Source: Paracoccus pantotrophus
GTDB taxonomy: Bacteria; Pseudomonadota; Alphaproteobacteria; Rhodobacterales; Rhodobacteraceae
NCBI RefSeq assembly: GCF_008824185.1
Contig: NZ_CP044426.1
Location: 434,001-498,000 of the forward strand
Direction of reading: 5' to 3'
DNA: 64,000 nt
Under the pieces are notes generated by a model. That model was not told the DNA's origin, searched no databases, and saw only the letters and a list, made by a program, of their open reading frames with translations. Below, piece by piece: positions 1-9,449 of the stretch. Within the stretch, counting starts at the first letter, position 1; every line of letters starts with the position of its first letter. A program made the position numbers and the translations under genes.

Positions 1-431
1 GCCACGAAGGCGTCATGGTGGCCGAGCTGATCGCCGGCGGGCACCCGCATCCGATCAAGCCGAACTCGATCCCCGGCTGCACCTATTGCAACCCGCAGGT
101 GGCCTCGGTCGGCCTGACCGAGGAAAAGGCCAAGGCCGCCGGCTACGAGATCAAGGTCGGCCGCTTCCCCTTCATCGGCAACGGCAAGGCCATCGCCCTG
201 GGCGAGCCCGAGGGCCTGATCAAGACCATTTTCGACGCCAGGACCGGCGAGCTTCTGGGCGCCCACATGGTCGGCGCGGAAGTCACCGAACTGATCCAGG
301 GCTATGTCGTCGGCCGCACGCTGGAAACCACCGAGGCCGAGCTGATGGAAACGGTCTTTCCGCACCCGACGCTTTCCGAAATGCTGCACGAGGCCACGCT
401 CTCGGCCTATGGCCGCGCGATCCATTTCTGA
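1..431 (+). CDS. lpdA: Dihydrolipoyl dehydrogenase (E3), C-terminal part, cut by window edge
   Basis: This is the last 142 codons of the flavoprotein E3 that reoxidises dihydrolipoamide in 2-oxoacid dehydrogenase complexes, passing electrons to NAD+. The reading frame enters at base 3, so the FAD and NAD domains lie outside the window. What remains is the interface domain: the segment beginning HPIKPNSIPGCTYCNPQVAS, and the closing FPHPTLSEML, whose His-Pro and Glu form the active-site dyad of the partner subunit. The stop at 429-431 is followed by a 3'-end element shared with the convergent amidohydrolase gene. Which complex it serves (pyruvate, 2-oxoglutarate or branched-chain) cannot be told from this part. 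Confidence 0.93.
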   Translation, partial: HEGVMVAELIAGGHPHPIKPNSIPGCTYCNPQVASVGLTEEKAKAAGYEIKVGRFPFIGNGKAIALGEPEGLIKTIFDARTGELLGAHMVGAEVTELIQGYVVGRTLETTEAELMETVFPHPTLSEMLHEATLSAYGRAIHF

Positions 432-458
432 ACGACAAAGGGGCCTCGCGGCCCCCGA

Positions 459-515
459 TTTCTCCGTTTCACAAATACTCTCGGGGGTCCGGGGGCAGAC
501 AGCCCCCGGTCCGGC
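459..515 (-). terminator. Composite 3'-end element: G/C hairpin plus GAGTATTTG tail
   Basis: On the minus strand, directly after the amidohydrolase stop, a perfect 8-bp hairpin (489-496 with 502-509, loop AGACA) is followed by ACCCCCGAGA and the tail GTATTTGTGAAACGGAGAAA. The same order recurs at 19706 and 51400. There is no U-run, so the termination role is inferred from position: it lies between two convergent genes. Confidence 0.6.
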
Positions 516-517
516 CG

Positions 518-1687
518 TCACGCCGGGATCGGCATCCGCGCCTCGACCATGCCGGCATACCAGCTCGACCCGGCCGGAATCGCGTTGTCGTCGAAATCAT
601 AGGCCGGATGGTGTACCATCGCCGTGTCGCCATTGCCGACGAAGATATAGGCGCCGGGGCGTTCGTTCAACATGTAGCTGAAATCCTCGCCGGCCATCAG
701 CGGCTGCATCTCCATGTCCACCTCGCCCGCGACCTGCCGGGCGACCTCGGCCGCGAAGGCCGTGGCCTCGGGGTGGTTCATCGTCACCGGATAGCCGCGG
801 TCATAGACTACCTCGGCCGCGGCGCCGAAGGCGGCGGCGACATTCTCCACGACGCGCCTGATGCCCTCTTCCAGCTGGTCGCGCACCTCCGGGGCAAGGC
901 TGCGGGCGGTGCCCTTCAGCCTGACCACCTGGGGGATGACGTTATGCGCGGTGGAATCGCTTTGCACCACGCAGACCGAGACGACGCCGCTTTTCAGCGG
1001 ATCGACATTGCGCGCCACGATGGATTGCAGCGCCACGATGACCTGCGCCGCGACCAGCATGGTGTCGATCGCCTCATGCGGCTTGGCGGCATGGCCGCCC
1101 TTGCCGGTGATGACGATGTCGAACTGGTCGGCGGCGGCCATCATCGCGCCCTCGCGGATGGCGAAGCTGCCCACCGGATAGCCGGGCATGTTGTGCATGC
1201 CGTAGAATTCCTGGATGCCCCAGCGCTCGACCAGCCCGTCGCGGACCATGGCGAGGCCGCCCGCGCCCCCCTCTTCGGCGGGCTGGAAGATCACTACGGC
1301 GGTGCCGTCGAAATTGCGCGTCTCGGCCAGGTATTTCGCCGCGCCCAGCAGCATGGCGGTATGGCCGTCATGGCCGCAGGCATGCATGATGCCGGGCGTC
1401 TTCGAGGCGTATGCCGCCCCGGTCTGCTCGTTGATCGGCAGCGCGTCCATGTCGGCGCGCAGCCCGATCACCCGGCCGCTGGCATTGCTGCGGCCCCGGA
1501 TGACGCCGACGACGCCGGTGCGGCCGACGCCCTCGGTGACCTCGTCCACGCCGAAGCTGCGCAGCAGTTCGGCCACGCGGCCGGCGGTGCGGTGGACCTG
1601 GTAGTCCAGTTCGGGGTTCTGGTGAAAGTCACGGCGCCAGGCGGTGATCTCGGGCAGCAATTCGGCAAAGCGGTTCTTGACGGGCAT
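518..1687 (-). CDS. M20 family amidohydrolase (hippurate / N-acyl-amino acid hydrolase type)
   Basis: This is a 389-residue cytoplasmic metallo-amidohydrolase of the M20D group (HipO, IAA-amino acid hydrolases), predicted to cleave N-acyl amino acids or short peptides. The metal-site segments are visible: HACGHD at residues 102-107, LRADMDALP near 77-85, and PAEEGGAGG in the middle. The length is normal for the family, with a dimerisation domain inserted between the two catalytic halves. The gene stands alone. A strong hairpin lies upstream at 1777-1809, and a 3'-end element follows the stop. The peptide-type ABC importer nearby could supply substrate, but that is only a neighbourhood inference, and the substrate cannot be read from sequence. 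Confidence 0.88.
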   Translation of the reverse strand: MPVKNRFAELLPEITAWRRDFHQNPELDYQVHRTAGRVAELLRSFGVDEVTEGVGRTGVVGVIRGRSNASGRVIGLRADMDALPINEQTGAAYASKTPGIMHACGHDGHTAMLLGAAKYLAETRNFDGTAVVIFQPAEEGGAGGLAMVRDGLVERWGIQEFYGMHNMPGYPVGSFAIREGAMMAAADQFDIVITGKGGHAAKPHEAIDTMLVAAQVIVALQSIVARNVDPLKSGVVSVCVVQSDSTAHNVIPQVVRLKGTARSLAPEVRDQLEEGIRRVVENVAAAFGAAAEVVYDRGYPVTMNHPEATAFAAEVARQVAGEVDMEMQPLMAGEDFSYMLNERPGAYIFVGNGDTAMVHHPAYDFDDNAIPAGSSWYAGMVEARMPIPA

Positions 1688-1776
1688 GAACGATCTCCTT
1701 CGGCCTGCAGGTTACGCCTTTCGCCAAGCGCCGCAAGGCCATGCGGGCGCTTGCCCCGCACCGGACCGGGAAGGAA

Positions 1777-1809
1777 GCGAAAAACCCCGGCCGTTGCCGG
1801 GGTTTTCGC
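1777..1809. terminator. Strong bidirectional hairpin terminator
   Basis: AAAACCCCGGC pairs perfectly with GCCGGGGTTTT around a short CGTT loop. The A-run on one side and T-run on the other make it a plausible rho-independent terminator on either strand. It sits just past the decayed receptor gene and upstream of the amidohydrolase gene, both on the minus strand. Confidence 0.75.
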
Positions 1810-1860
1810 CGCGACCGCCCTATCCGGATCCGGGGCGCAGGCCGGACAGGGCCACCCCGT

Positions 1861-3527
1861 CCAGAGCGGCGCCCGCAGCGTCAGCCCGGCGTTGCGGGCG
1901 TCGCCATAGACCGCGGTGTCGCAGCAGCCCATCGTGGCGTGGCATTTCCTGTTGTGGATGTTGGTCACGCCGAGCGTCTCGAAGACGGCATGGGAGCCAT
2001 GGTGGACCTTCGCGTTGACATCCGGGTCGAAACCCATGCTGTCCGTGCCGCTTTGCCAGCGCATCGCCTCGTCCACCGTCAGCTCGCGGTCGAACAGGCC
2101 CGCCAGCTTCCGCATATGCCTGGGCTGGTCGGCGGCGAAGCGGTTGCCGTCCTTGTCCTTCGAGATGCGCAAGGTATGGCCGGCCGAGACCTTCCAGCGG
2201 GTCGTCGATCGCTCCTGACGCCTCACGTTCGAAGCCGCGCGTGGCGGTGCCTTCGATGCTGTCGTAGACGCTGCGGTTCTCTTCGGGAATCCGGGTGATG
2301 TATCGGGCCGTCGCCTTCTGGTCGGTCTGGAAACTCGCTGCCGATGCGTAAAGCGCACCATCCATCGGGTTGCCCTTGACGCCCGGTTCGCAGTTCCAGC
2401 CATAGGCCGGCGGCGGATACTGGCGGTCGGCATCCTGCACCAGTTACGGCTGGTGGATGCAGGTGACGCTGCCATAGGCGGCATGGGTCGGGTCGATGCC
2501 ATAGGTGAAGCCCAAATAAGGCGTCACCATGCCCGAGAAACTGCGCCGCGTTCTTGCCCGTCCCGCCAGTTCACCCGCGCCTTCGCGATCACCTTGATCC
2601 GGTCGGTCAGGCTGAACTGGCCGGTACCGCAGATGGCATATTGCCGGGGCGCGCTGTCCGGGAAGCAGTCCGGCGCGCGGCGCGGATGCAGGATAGCGGC
2701 CGTCCAGCCTGTAGGGGCTGACCGGGACATTCTCGCCCCGGCCATAGCCGCAGTAATGGCCCTCACCCCTTGATGCCATTGCGCCCGGCACGAGCCGATG
2801 GTCGCGCCCCAAGGCGCGGAAATCGCCGTTCAGTACCGCATTCAGGTTGCTCTGCCTGTCGCTGCCGGCATAGCGGGTGCCATAACCTTCCGGCCCGTCG
2901 CCGGTTTCGCGGTCGGGCGGGAAGACATGGTTGCCATCCGCATCCCGGTCCAGATGGATCCAGGCCCGCCTCGGATCCATGACGGTCTTGACATGGGTCG
3001 TGACCATGCGGCCGGTCCAGCCGCTCTGGAAAACATGCTCCAGCGCGCCGAAGATCGCGGTCCGCTCGGTATCGACATAGCTCCTGCCCGGTGCTGGATT
3101 TCATGGCCAGTCGATCAGGCACGCCATCGGCATAGAAGGGCTGCAATCCGCCCCGGGTCACGTTGTCGGCCTCGGTTTTCTGGTCGCTGATACTGGTGCC
3201 CAGGGTGGCGTCGTCGCCAAGATCGACCTCCAGCGTGCCGAACAGGGCATATTTGTCCTTGTGGTAGCGGTCGAGCGAACCGTCGCGGCTGTTGATCACG
3301 CTGACCAGCCGGCCGCGCACCGTGCCCAATTCGTTCAATGCCCGGACACGTCCGATTCCACCCGCGCGCCCTTGGGATAGGCCAGCAAGGGGGACGGCGC
3401 CGTCGTTACGGTCCTCGGCCTCCTGTGCCATGGCCAAGCCGGCCAGCAGCGCCAGGATGCCGGCGAAAAGTGCCGCGGTCGGCCGCGCCCGCGCGGCGCA
3501 GGAAATCGGGGGAGGGCGGTGTGTCAT
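1861..3527 (-). pseudogene. Decayed TonB-dependent siderophore receptor (FpvA/FhuE type)
   Basis: Pieces of one outer-membrane siderophore receptor lie in order on the minus strand but in different frames. A signal-like start at 3527 runs almost directly into GTVRGRLVSVINSRDGS, which is mid-barrel sequence in this family, so the plug domain is missing. Barrel pieces follow: YAGSDRQSNLNAVLNGDF, FSLTDRIKVIAKARVNW, VTPYLGFTYGIDPTHAAYGS, GATRGFE-like strands, RWQSGTDSM, and the C-terminal YGDARNAGLTLRAPLW. Joining them needs at least four frame changes (frame of 3527, of 3007, of 2766, of 2440, then back to that of 2766). There is also an in-frame TAA at 2444-2446. It is clearly non-functional as a receptor. 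Confidence 0.85.
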
Positions 3528-3672
3528 GGCACGCCATCCGATCAGTTTCGGTTTTTGACTGGCGCATGGCTGGCTGCCGTGCCTGCCATTCCCGTCGCGA
3601 GGGCCGGCGATCCGGCAGGGTCGTCAGCGGCAAAGGCTTGCGTTGCCTTGTGACTATCCCGCAACGCGGCGT

Positions 3673-5502
3673 TCAGCCATGCGTCGCCGGCTCGGTCAGC
3701 ACCAGGTGGCCCGGCGCCACCTCGTGATAGGTCGAGGGCGCGGGCGCATGGCCGACGGGATGGATCGGCGAGGCGATGGGACGAAAGCGCAGATCCTCGC
3801 CCGTCTTGCGGCGGCGCGGATCGGCGACCGGCACCGCGGCCATCAGCTGGCGGGTATAGGGATGCTGCGGGTATTCGAAGACCTGCCTGCGGGTGCCGAT
3901 CTCGACGATGCGGCCCAGGTACATGACGCCGACATGATGGCTGACGCGTTCGACTACCGCGATGTCATGGCTGATGAACAGCATGGAAATGCCCAGTTCG
4001 CGCTGCAGTTCCATCAGCAGGTTCAGCACCTGCGCCTGCACCGAGACATCGAGGGCCGAGACCGCCTCGTCGGCGATGATGAGCCTGGGGTTCAGCGCCA
4101 GGGCCCGTGCGATGGCGATGCGCTGGCGCTGGCCGCCCGAAAGTTCGTGCGGATAGCGGCGCATGAAGCCGCGCGGCAGCTCGACCCGGTCGAAAAGCTG
4201 GGCGATGCGGTCGCGGCGCTCGGCCCGGTTGCCGATGCCGTAGTTCAGCATCGGCTCCTCGATCTGGTCGAGCAGGCGCATCTGCGGGTCGAGGCTGGCA
4301 AAGGGATCCTGGAAGATCATCTGCATGTCGCGCCGCGCCTTGCGCAGGCCGCGGGCATCCAGGGCCAGGATGTCGCGCCCGCCCAGGCTGACCTGCCCCG
4401 ATGTCGGCTCGACCAGGCGCAGGATCGAACGGCCGGTGGTGGACTTGCCGCAGCCCGATTCGCCGACCAGCGACAGGGTCTCGCCGGCATTGACGGTAAG
4501 GGAGACGTCCTCGACCGCATGGACCTGGGCCACGGTGCGGCGCAGGATGCCGCCCTTGACCGGAAAGCGGGTGCAGAGGTTTCGGACCTCCAGCAGCGGC
4601 TCGGGCGCGCGCGGGACGACCGGCTCGGGCCGGGCCACCTGTCCCTCGCGCATCAGCCGCATCGGCTCGGGCGCGTCGCGGCCGGCCATCTCGCCCAGGC
4701 GCGGCACGGCGGCAAGCAGCGCCTTGGTGTAATTCTCGCGCGGGGATTGGAAGATCTGCCCGACCGGGCCTTCCTCGACCTTGTTGCCGCGGAACATGAC
4801 CACGACGCGGTCGGCCATCTGCGCCACCACCGCCATGTCATGGGTGATGAACAGAACCGCCATGCCGGTCTCGCGCTTCAGCCGGTCGATCAGCGCCAGG
4901 ATCTCGGCCTGGATGGTCACGTCCAGCGCCGTCGTCGGCTCGTCGCAGATCAGCAGGCGCGGGCGGCAGGCCATGGCCATGGCGATGACGACGCGCTGGC
5001 GCATGCCGCCCGAAAGCTCGTGCGGGTATTGGCGCAGCCGCCGCTCGGGCTCGGGGATGCGCACCTCGCCCAGCAGGTCCAGCGCGCGGGCGCGGGCCTG
5101 GGCGCGCGACAGGCCGCGATGCACGATCAGCCCCTCGGCTAGCTGCTCGCCGACGGTGAAGACCGGGTTCAGCGCCGTCATCGGCTCCTGGAAGATCATC
5201 GCGATCTCGTTGCCGCGGATGTCGCGCATGGCGGCGGGCGGGGCCTTTGCCAGGTCCACCTCGCCCTGCGCGCGCTGGAAAAGCAGCCGGCCCTGGGCGA
5301 TCTCGCCGCCGCCGAATTCGACCAGCCGCAGCAGCGACAGCGCGCTGACCGACTTGCCCGAACCGGATTCGCCCACCACGCAAAGGCATTCGCCGGGCCG
5401 GATGTCGAAGGACAGATCCTGCACGCCGGTGACCGGGCCGTCATGGGTCTGGAACGCGACCCGCAAACCCTCGACCCGGACCAGCGGCTTTTCGTCCAGC
5501 AT
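3673..5502 (-). CDS. Fused double ATP-binding subunit of a peptide/glutathione-type ABC importer
   Basis: This 609-residue protein carries two complete OppD/OppF-like nucleotide-binding domains in one chain, as in GsiA and YejF. The first has Walker A GESGSGKS at 44-51, signature LSGGMRQRV and Walker B LLICDEPTTALD. The second has GESGCGKST, LSGGQRQRI and LIIADEAVSALD. Each half ends with the oligopeptide-transporter C-terminal extension. It powers import through the two permeases encoded divergently at 7437-9408, with the binding protein at 5717. The 214-bp gap between the divergent starts must hold both promoters, but I could not assign them firmly. The substrate is probably a peptide; class is sure, specificity is not. 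Confidence 0.92.
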   Translation of the reverse strand: MLDEKPLVRVEGLRVAFQTHDGPVTGVQDLSFDIRPGECLCVVGESGSGKSVSALSLLRLVEFGGGEIAQGRLLFQRAQGEVDLAKAPPAAMRDIRGNEIAMIFQEPMTALNPVFTVGEQLAEGLIVHRGLSRAQARARALDLLGEVRIPEPERRLRQYPHELSGGMRQRVVIAMAMACRPRLLICDEPTTALDVTIQAEILALIDRLKRETGMAVLFITHDMAVVAQMADRVVVMFRGNKVEEGPVGQIFQSPRENYTKALLAAVPRLGEMAGRDAPEPMRLMREGQVARPEPVVPRAPEPLLEVRNLCTRFPVKGGILRRTVAQVHAVEDVSLTVNAGETLSLVGESGCGKSTTGRSILRLVEPTSGQVSLGGRDILALDARGLRKARRDMQMIFQDPFASLDPQMRLLDQIEEPMLNYGIGNRAERRDRIAQLFDRVELPRGFMRRYPHELSGGQRQRIAIARALALNPRLIIADEAVSALDVSVQAQVLNLLMELQRELGISMLFISHDIAVVERVSHHVGVMYLGRIVEIGTRRQVFEYPQHPYTRQLMAAVPVADPRRRKTGEDLRFRPIASPIHPVGHAPAPSTYHEVAPGHLVLTEPATHG

Positions 5503-5716
5503 CCGCGCCCCCTGACCATTGCTGCGGCATTCAGGCTAGTGCGGCCGGGCCATATTGCAACCGCAAACCCGGATCGGAACTTGATTCTTGCTTTTCTTCC
5601 GAGACCTGTCCGAAACTCGCCGCATTCGGGGGACGACAAGGCCAGGCAAACGGCAGAGACGCAACGACACCACCAGAACCGGCAGTCCCGCGCAGATCCA
5701 CCAACAGGAGAAAGCG

Positions 5717-7429
5717 ATGAAACTGAGATCCCTGATGCCGGGCGCGGCGGCCACAGCCGCCCTTGCCGCCGCCATGGCCCCGGCCGCATTCGCCGAGCGG
5801 GGCAGCGACGGGCAGGTCAATGTCATCATGTGGCAGGCGCCCTCGACGATGAATCCCTATCTGTCGGCCGGCACCAAGGACATCATCGCCGGCAGCGTGG
5901 TGCTGGAGCCGCTGGCCAGCTTCACCCCCGAGGGCGAGGTGGTGCCGCGCCTGGCCGCCGAGATCCCCTCGGTCGAGAATGGCGGCATTTCCGAGGATCT
6001 GAAGACCGTCATCTGGAAATTGCAGCCGGGTATAAAATGGTCGGACGGCACGCCCTTCACCGCCGATGACGTGGCCTTCACGGCGGAATATTGCATGAAC
6101 CCGCAAGGCGGCTGCGCCCAGCTTGCCAAGTTCGAAGGCGTCGAGAAGGTCGAGGCGGTCGACGAGCTGACCGTGCGCGTGACCTTCGTCTCGCCCCGGC
6201 CCGATCCCTTCTCGGCCTTCGTGGGGGCGCAATCGCCGATCCTGCAGAAGGCACAGTTTCAGAACTGTCTGGGCGAGGCGGCGCCGACCTGCACCGAGCA
6301 GAACTTCAACCCCATCGGCACCGGCGCCTTCGTGGTCCGGGAGTTCCGCACCAATGACGTGATCTCCTTTGCCGCCAATCCCGAATATCGCGACCCGGCG
6401 AAACCCGCCTTCGCCACGCTGCTGATGAAGGGCGGCGGCGATGCGGCGGCGGCGGCGCGCGCGGTGCTGGAAACGGGCGAGTTCGACTATGCCTGGAACA
6501 CCCAGCTCTCGCCGGATGTGATCGCCGGCATGGAGGCCGCCGGCAAGGGCAAGAACGCCGCCGCCTTCGGCAGTCTGGTCGAGCGCATCCATGTGAACCT
6601 GACCGATCCTTCGTCCAGCCTGCCCGAGGGCGAGCGTTCGACAATCAAGCATCCGCATCCGATCCTGACCGACCCGGCGGTGCGCAAGGCGCTGTCCATG
6701 GCCATCGACCGGCAATTGCTGACCGAGATCGGCTATGGCCCGGCGGGGCAGCCGACCTGCAACCTGGTGCCGGCGCCCGCCGCCTGGGCGTCCGAGAATA
6801 CCGAATGCCTGACCCAGGACATCGAGGCGGCCAAGGCGCTGCTGGACGAGGCGGGCTGGACCGTCGGTGCCGGCGGCATCCGCGAAAAGGACGGCAAGCG
6901 GCTTACGCTGCTGTTCCAGACCTCGGTCAACGCGGTGCGGCAGGACTTCCAGGCGCTGATCAAGCAATGGTGGTCCGAGATCGGCGTCGAGACCGAGCTG
7001 AAGGTGGTGGACCCCTCGGTCTTTTTCGGCGGCGACGCGGGCTCGCCCGACACGTTCCAGAAATTCTATGCCGATGTCGAGATGTATGCCAACAACTTCG
7101 AAGGCTCGAACCCCGAGCCCTATCTGGCGCGTCAGACCTGCGACAAGGCGCCGGGGCCGGAAAACCAGTGGCAGGGCGAGAACACCAGCCGCTATTGCGA
7201 CCCGGAATACGACCGGCTGATCGGCGAGATGACGCAGATCGTCGACCCGGCCGAGCGCGGCGCCATGGGCCGGCGCCTGAACGAGATGCTGACCCGCGAC
7301 AGCAACGCCATCATCCCGCTGGTCTATCGCGGCACCACCTCGGCCGTGTCGAACGCGCTGGGCGGCGTCAAGCTGAACGCCTGGGACAGCGAATTGTGGA
7401 ACGTCGCCGACTGGCATCGCGTGAAGTGA
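5717..7429 (+). CDS. ABC transporter periplasmic substrate-binding protein, family 5 (peptide type)
   Basis: This 570-residue secreted solute-binding protein belongs to the DppA/OppA/GsiB class. I chose the ATG at 5717 because GGAG lies upstream and it opens with a signal peptide (MKLRS, an Ala-rich core, cleavage after AFA at about residue 26). The mature part starts with the family pattern of a strand followed by LNPYLSAGTKD-like sequence. Typical SBP_bac_5 pieces follow: WSDGTPFTADDVAF, NPIGTGAFVV and PAVRKALSMAIDRQ. It is the first gene of a three-gene operon with the permeases, 7 nt ahead of the next start. Its cluster fits di/oligopeptide uptake, but the ligand is unknown. Confidence 0.92.
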   Translation: MKLRSLMPGAAATAALAAAMAPAAFAERGSDGQVNVIMWQAPSTMNPYLSAGTKDIIAGSVVLEPLASFTPEGEVVPRLAAEIPSVENGGISEDLKTVIWKLQPGIKWSDGTPFTADDVAFTAEYCMNPQGGCAQLAKFEGVEKVEAVDELTVRVTFVSPRPDPFSAFVGAQSPILQKAQFQNCLGEAAPTCTEQNFNPIGTGAFVVREFRTNDVISFAANPEYRDPAKPAFATLLMKGGGDAAAAARAVLETGEFDYAWNTQLSPDVIAGMEAAGKGKNAAAFGSLVERIHVNLTDPSSSLPEGERSTIKHPHPILTDPAVRKALSMAIDRQLLTEIGYGPAGQPTCNLVPAPAAWASENTECLTQDIEAAKALLDEAGWTVGAGGIREKDGKRLTLLFQTSVNAVRQDFQALIKQWWSEIGVETELKVVDPSVFFGGDAGSPDTFQKFYADVEMYANNFEGSNPEPYLARQTCDKAPGPENQWQGENTSRYCDPEYDRLIGEMTQIVDPAERGAMGRRLNEMLTRDSNAIIPLVYRGTTSAVSNALGGVKLNAWDSELWNVADWHRVK

Positions 7430-7436
7430 CGCGGCG

Positions 7437-8444
7437 ATGCTGAGCTTTGCCCTGCGCCGGCTGCTGCTGGCGGTGCCGACGCTGCTGTTCATCTCGCTGG
7501 TGATCTTCCTGCTGCTCGAGGCCTCGCCCGGCGATCCCTTGGGCGACGTGCCGCTGACCGTGCCGCCCGAGGTCAAGGAGCGGATGCGCGAGGCGCTCGG
7601 TCTCGGGCAGGCCTGGTATGTCCGCTACGCGCTGTGGCTGAAGCAGTTCTTCTGGGTCGAGCCGCTTTACTGGTTCGACCGCGTCTTCGGCACCGGCTTC
7701 AGCCAGGGTATGCAGCGCATCATCAGCTTCCAGAGCCGCAGCCCGGTCTTCGACGTGATCGCCGAGCGGCTGCCGCAGACGCTGACCGTCGTCGGCCTGT
7801 CCTACCTGGTCGGCGTGATGATCGCGCTGCCGATCGGCATCGTCTCGGCCTATCGGCAATATTCCTGGTTCGACCAGATCGGCACCTTCGTCTCGATGGT
7901 CGGCTTCTCGCTGCCGACCTTCTTTACCGGGGTGGTGTTCATCATCGTCTTCGGCATCAAGCTGCAATGGTTCCCGTCGATCTACGACACCACGCATCGG
8001 GTGACGGATTGGGACAGCTTCCTGGTGCAGCTGCGGCAGATGGCGATGCCGGTCGCGGTGCTGGCGCTGTACAACGCGGCGCAGATCAGCCGCTTCATGC
8101 GCGCCTCCATGCTGGACAACCTGCGCCAGGATTACGTGCGCACCGCCCGCGCCAAGGGCCTGTCCGAACGCGTCGTGGTGCTGAAGCATGTGCTGAGGAA
8201 CAGCCTGATCCCGGTGGTGACGGTGATCGCGCTGGGGCTGCCGGCAGTCTTCGGCGGCGCCATCATCACCGAGCAGGTGTTCAAGGTGAACGGGCTGGGG
8301 CAGCTCTTGATCCTGGCGATCCATGCCAATGACATGCCGATGGTGATGACGCTGACCTTCATCTTCGCGGTGCTGATCGTCAGCTTCACCCTGATCGCCG
8401 ACCTGCTTTACGGCGTGCTGGATCCGAGGATCCGCTATGACTGA
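7437..8444 (+). CDS. ABC transporter permease, DppB/GsiC type
   Basis: This is a 335-residue inner-membrane permease with an N-terminal transmembrane helix (FALRRLLLAVPTLLFISLVI), a periplasmic segment and five further helices. The ATPase-docking EAA loop appears as DYVRTARAKGL near residue 230, followed by the usual GGAIITEQVF segment. Length and topology match DppB/GsiC. The stop overlaps the start of the second permease by 8 nt, so the two are translationally coupled. It forms the translocation pore with that partner and is driven by the double ATPase encoded on the opposite strand at 3673-5502. Confidence 0.92.
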   Translation: MLSFALRRLLLAVPTLLFISLVIFLLLEASPGDPLGDVPLTVPPEVKERMREALGLGQAWYVRYALWLKQFFWVEPLYWFDRVFGTGFSQGMQRIISFQSRSPVFDVIAERLPQTLTVVGLSYLVGVMIALPIGIVSAYRQYSWFDQIGTFVSMVGFSLPTFFTGVVFIIVFGIKLQWFPSIYDTTHRVTDWDSFLVQLRQMAMPVAVLALYNAAQISRFMRASMLDNLRQDYVRTARAKGLSERVVVLKHVLRNSLIPVVTVIALGLPAVFGGAIITEQVFKVNGLGQLLILAIHANDMPMVMTLTFIFAVLIVSFTLIADLLYGVLDPRIRYD

Positions 8445-9408
8445 TCGGCTGCTGATCGAGGAAAGCGCGGTGAACGCGGCCGCGCCGGGGGCCGAGGCGC
8501 TGCCGCCCGCCGATCCTCCGCCCCAGGCCCCCGCCCGCAGCCAGTGGCGCGACATCTGGCGGCAGTTTCGCAGCCATCGCGGCGCCATGCTGGCGCTGGT
8601 GCTGTTCGTGGCGATCCTGCTGTTCGTCGCCGTCGGGCCGCTGGTCTGGACCATCGATCCGGGTTTCGTCGATATCCGCGCCCGCAACCAGGGCTTCAGC
8701 GCGGCGCATCCGCTGGGCACCGACCAGCTGGGTCGCGACATGCTGGCGCGGCTGATGGCCGGCGGCCGGGTCTCGCTGGCGGTCGGGCTGACCGCCATGG
8801 CCGTCGCGCTGACGCTGGGCAGCCTGATCGGCATCGGATCGGGCTATTTCCGCCGGCTCGACGCGCCGCTGATGCGGCTGACCGAGCTGTTCCTGGCCCT
8901 GCCGCTGCTGCCGCTGCTGCTGCTGATGGTGACGCTGTTCCGCGAGCCGCTGGGCCGGGCCATGGGGCCGGCGGGCGGCACCTTCCTGCTGATCGTCGGC
9001 GCCATCGGCATCACCTCGTGGATGCAGACCGCGCGCATCCTGCGCGGCGAGGTGCTGGGGCTCAAGGAGCGCGAGTTCATCCTGGCGGCGCAATCCATCG
9101 GCACACCGGCGCCGCGGATGATCCTGCGCCATGTGCTGCCCAACGTGATCTCGCCCATCGTGGTGGCGGCGACGCTGGGCATCGCCACGGCGATCATCAC
9201 CGAAAGCGCGCTGTCCTTCCTGGGCCTGGGCTTTCCGCCGGATTTCCCGACCTGGGGGCGGCTGCTTTACGATGCGGTGGACCAGATGCAGATATATCCT
9301 TGGCGGGTGGTGTTGCCGGGATTGCTGATCTCGCTGACGGTGCTGTCGGTGAACTATATCGGCGACGGGTTGCGCGATGCCATGGACCCGCGGATCCGGG
9401 GACGCTGA
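8437..9408 (+). CDS. ABC transporter permease, DppC/GsiD type
   Basis: This is the 323-residue second pore subunit. A cytoplasmic Ala/Pro-rich N-terminus is followed by the OppC-type N-terminal helix (MLALVLFVAILLFVAVGPLV). Next come HPLGTDQLGRDMLARLMAGG, the standard opening of the DppC core, and the EAA loop REFILAAQSIGTPAPRM. It ends with the conserved SFLGLGFPPDFPTWG and DGLRDAMDPRIRG. It overlaps the preceding permease by 8 nt and closes the operon. A recurrent 3'-end element (9424-9446) lies just past the stop, before the convergent thiN gene. Confidence 0.92.
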   Translation: MTDRLLIEESAVNAAAPGAEALPPADPPPQAPARSQWRDIWRQFRSHRGAMLALVLFVAILLFVAVGPLVWTIDPGFVDIRARNQGFSAAHPLGTDQLGRDMLARLMAGGRVSLAVGLTAMAVALTLGSLIGIGSGYFRRLDAPLMRLTELFLALPLLPLLLLMVTLFREPLGRAMGPAGGTFLLIVGAIGITSWMQTARILRGEVLGLKEREFILAAQSIGTPAPRMILRHVLPNVISPIVVAATLGIATAIITESALSFLGLGFPPDFPTWGRLLYDAVDQMQIYPWRVVLPGLLISLTVLSVNYIGDGLRDAMDPRIRGR

Positions 9409-9423
9409 GCGGCGCGGCCGCAT

Positions 9424-9446
9424 GGGTATTTGGGAAACGGTGAAAG
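9424..9446 (+). terminator. 3'-end element, GGGTATTTG core
   Basis: GGGTATTTGGGAAACGGTGA lies 15 nt after the permease stop, just after the palindrome GCGGCCGC (9414-9421). It matches the copies at 29599, 34629, 39883 and 46771 almost base for base. It is a member of the recurrent 3'-end family described in the findings. A termination role is inferred. Confidence 0.5.
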
Positions 9447-9449
9447 CGG

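Noticed and set aside
5531..7576. Antisense frame of 681 codons over the binding-protein gene
   Set aside because: Low-complexity shadow of a clear family 5 binding protein.
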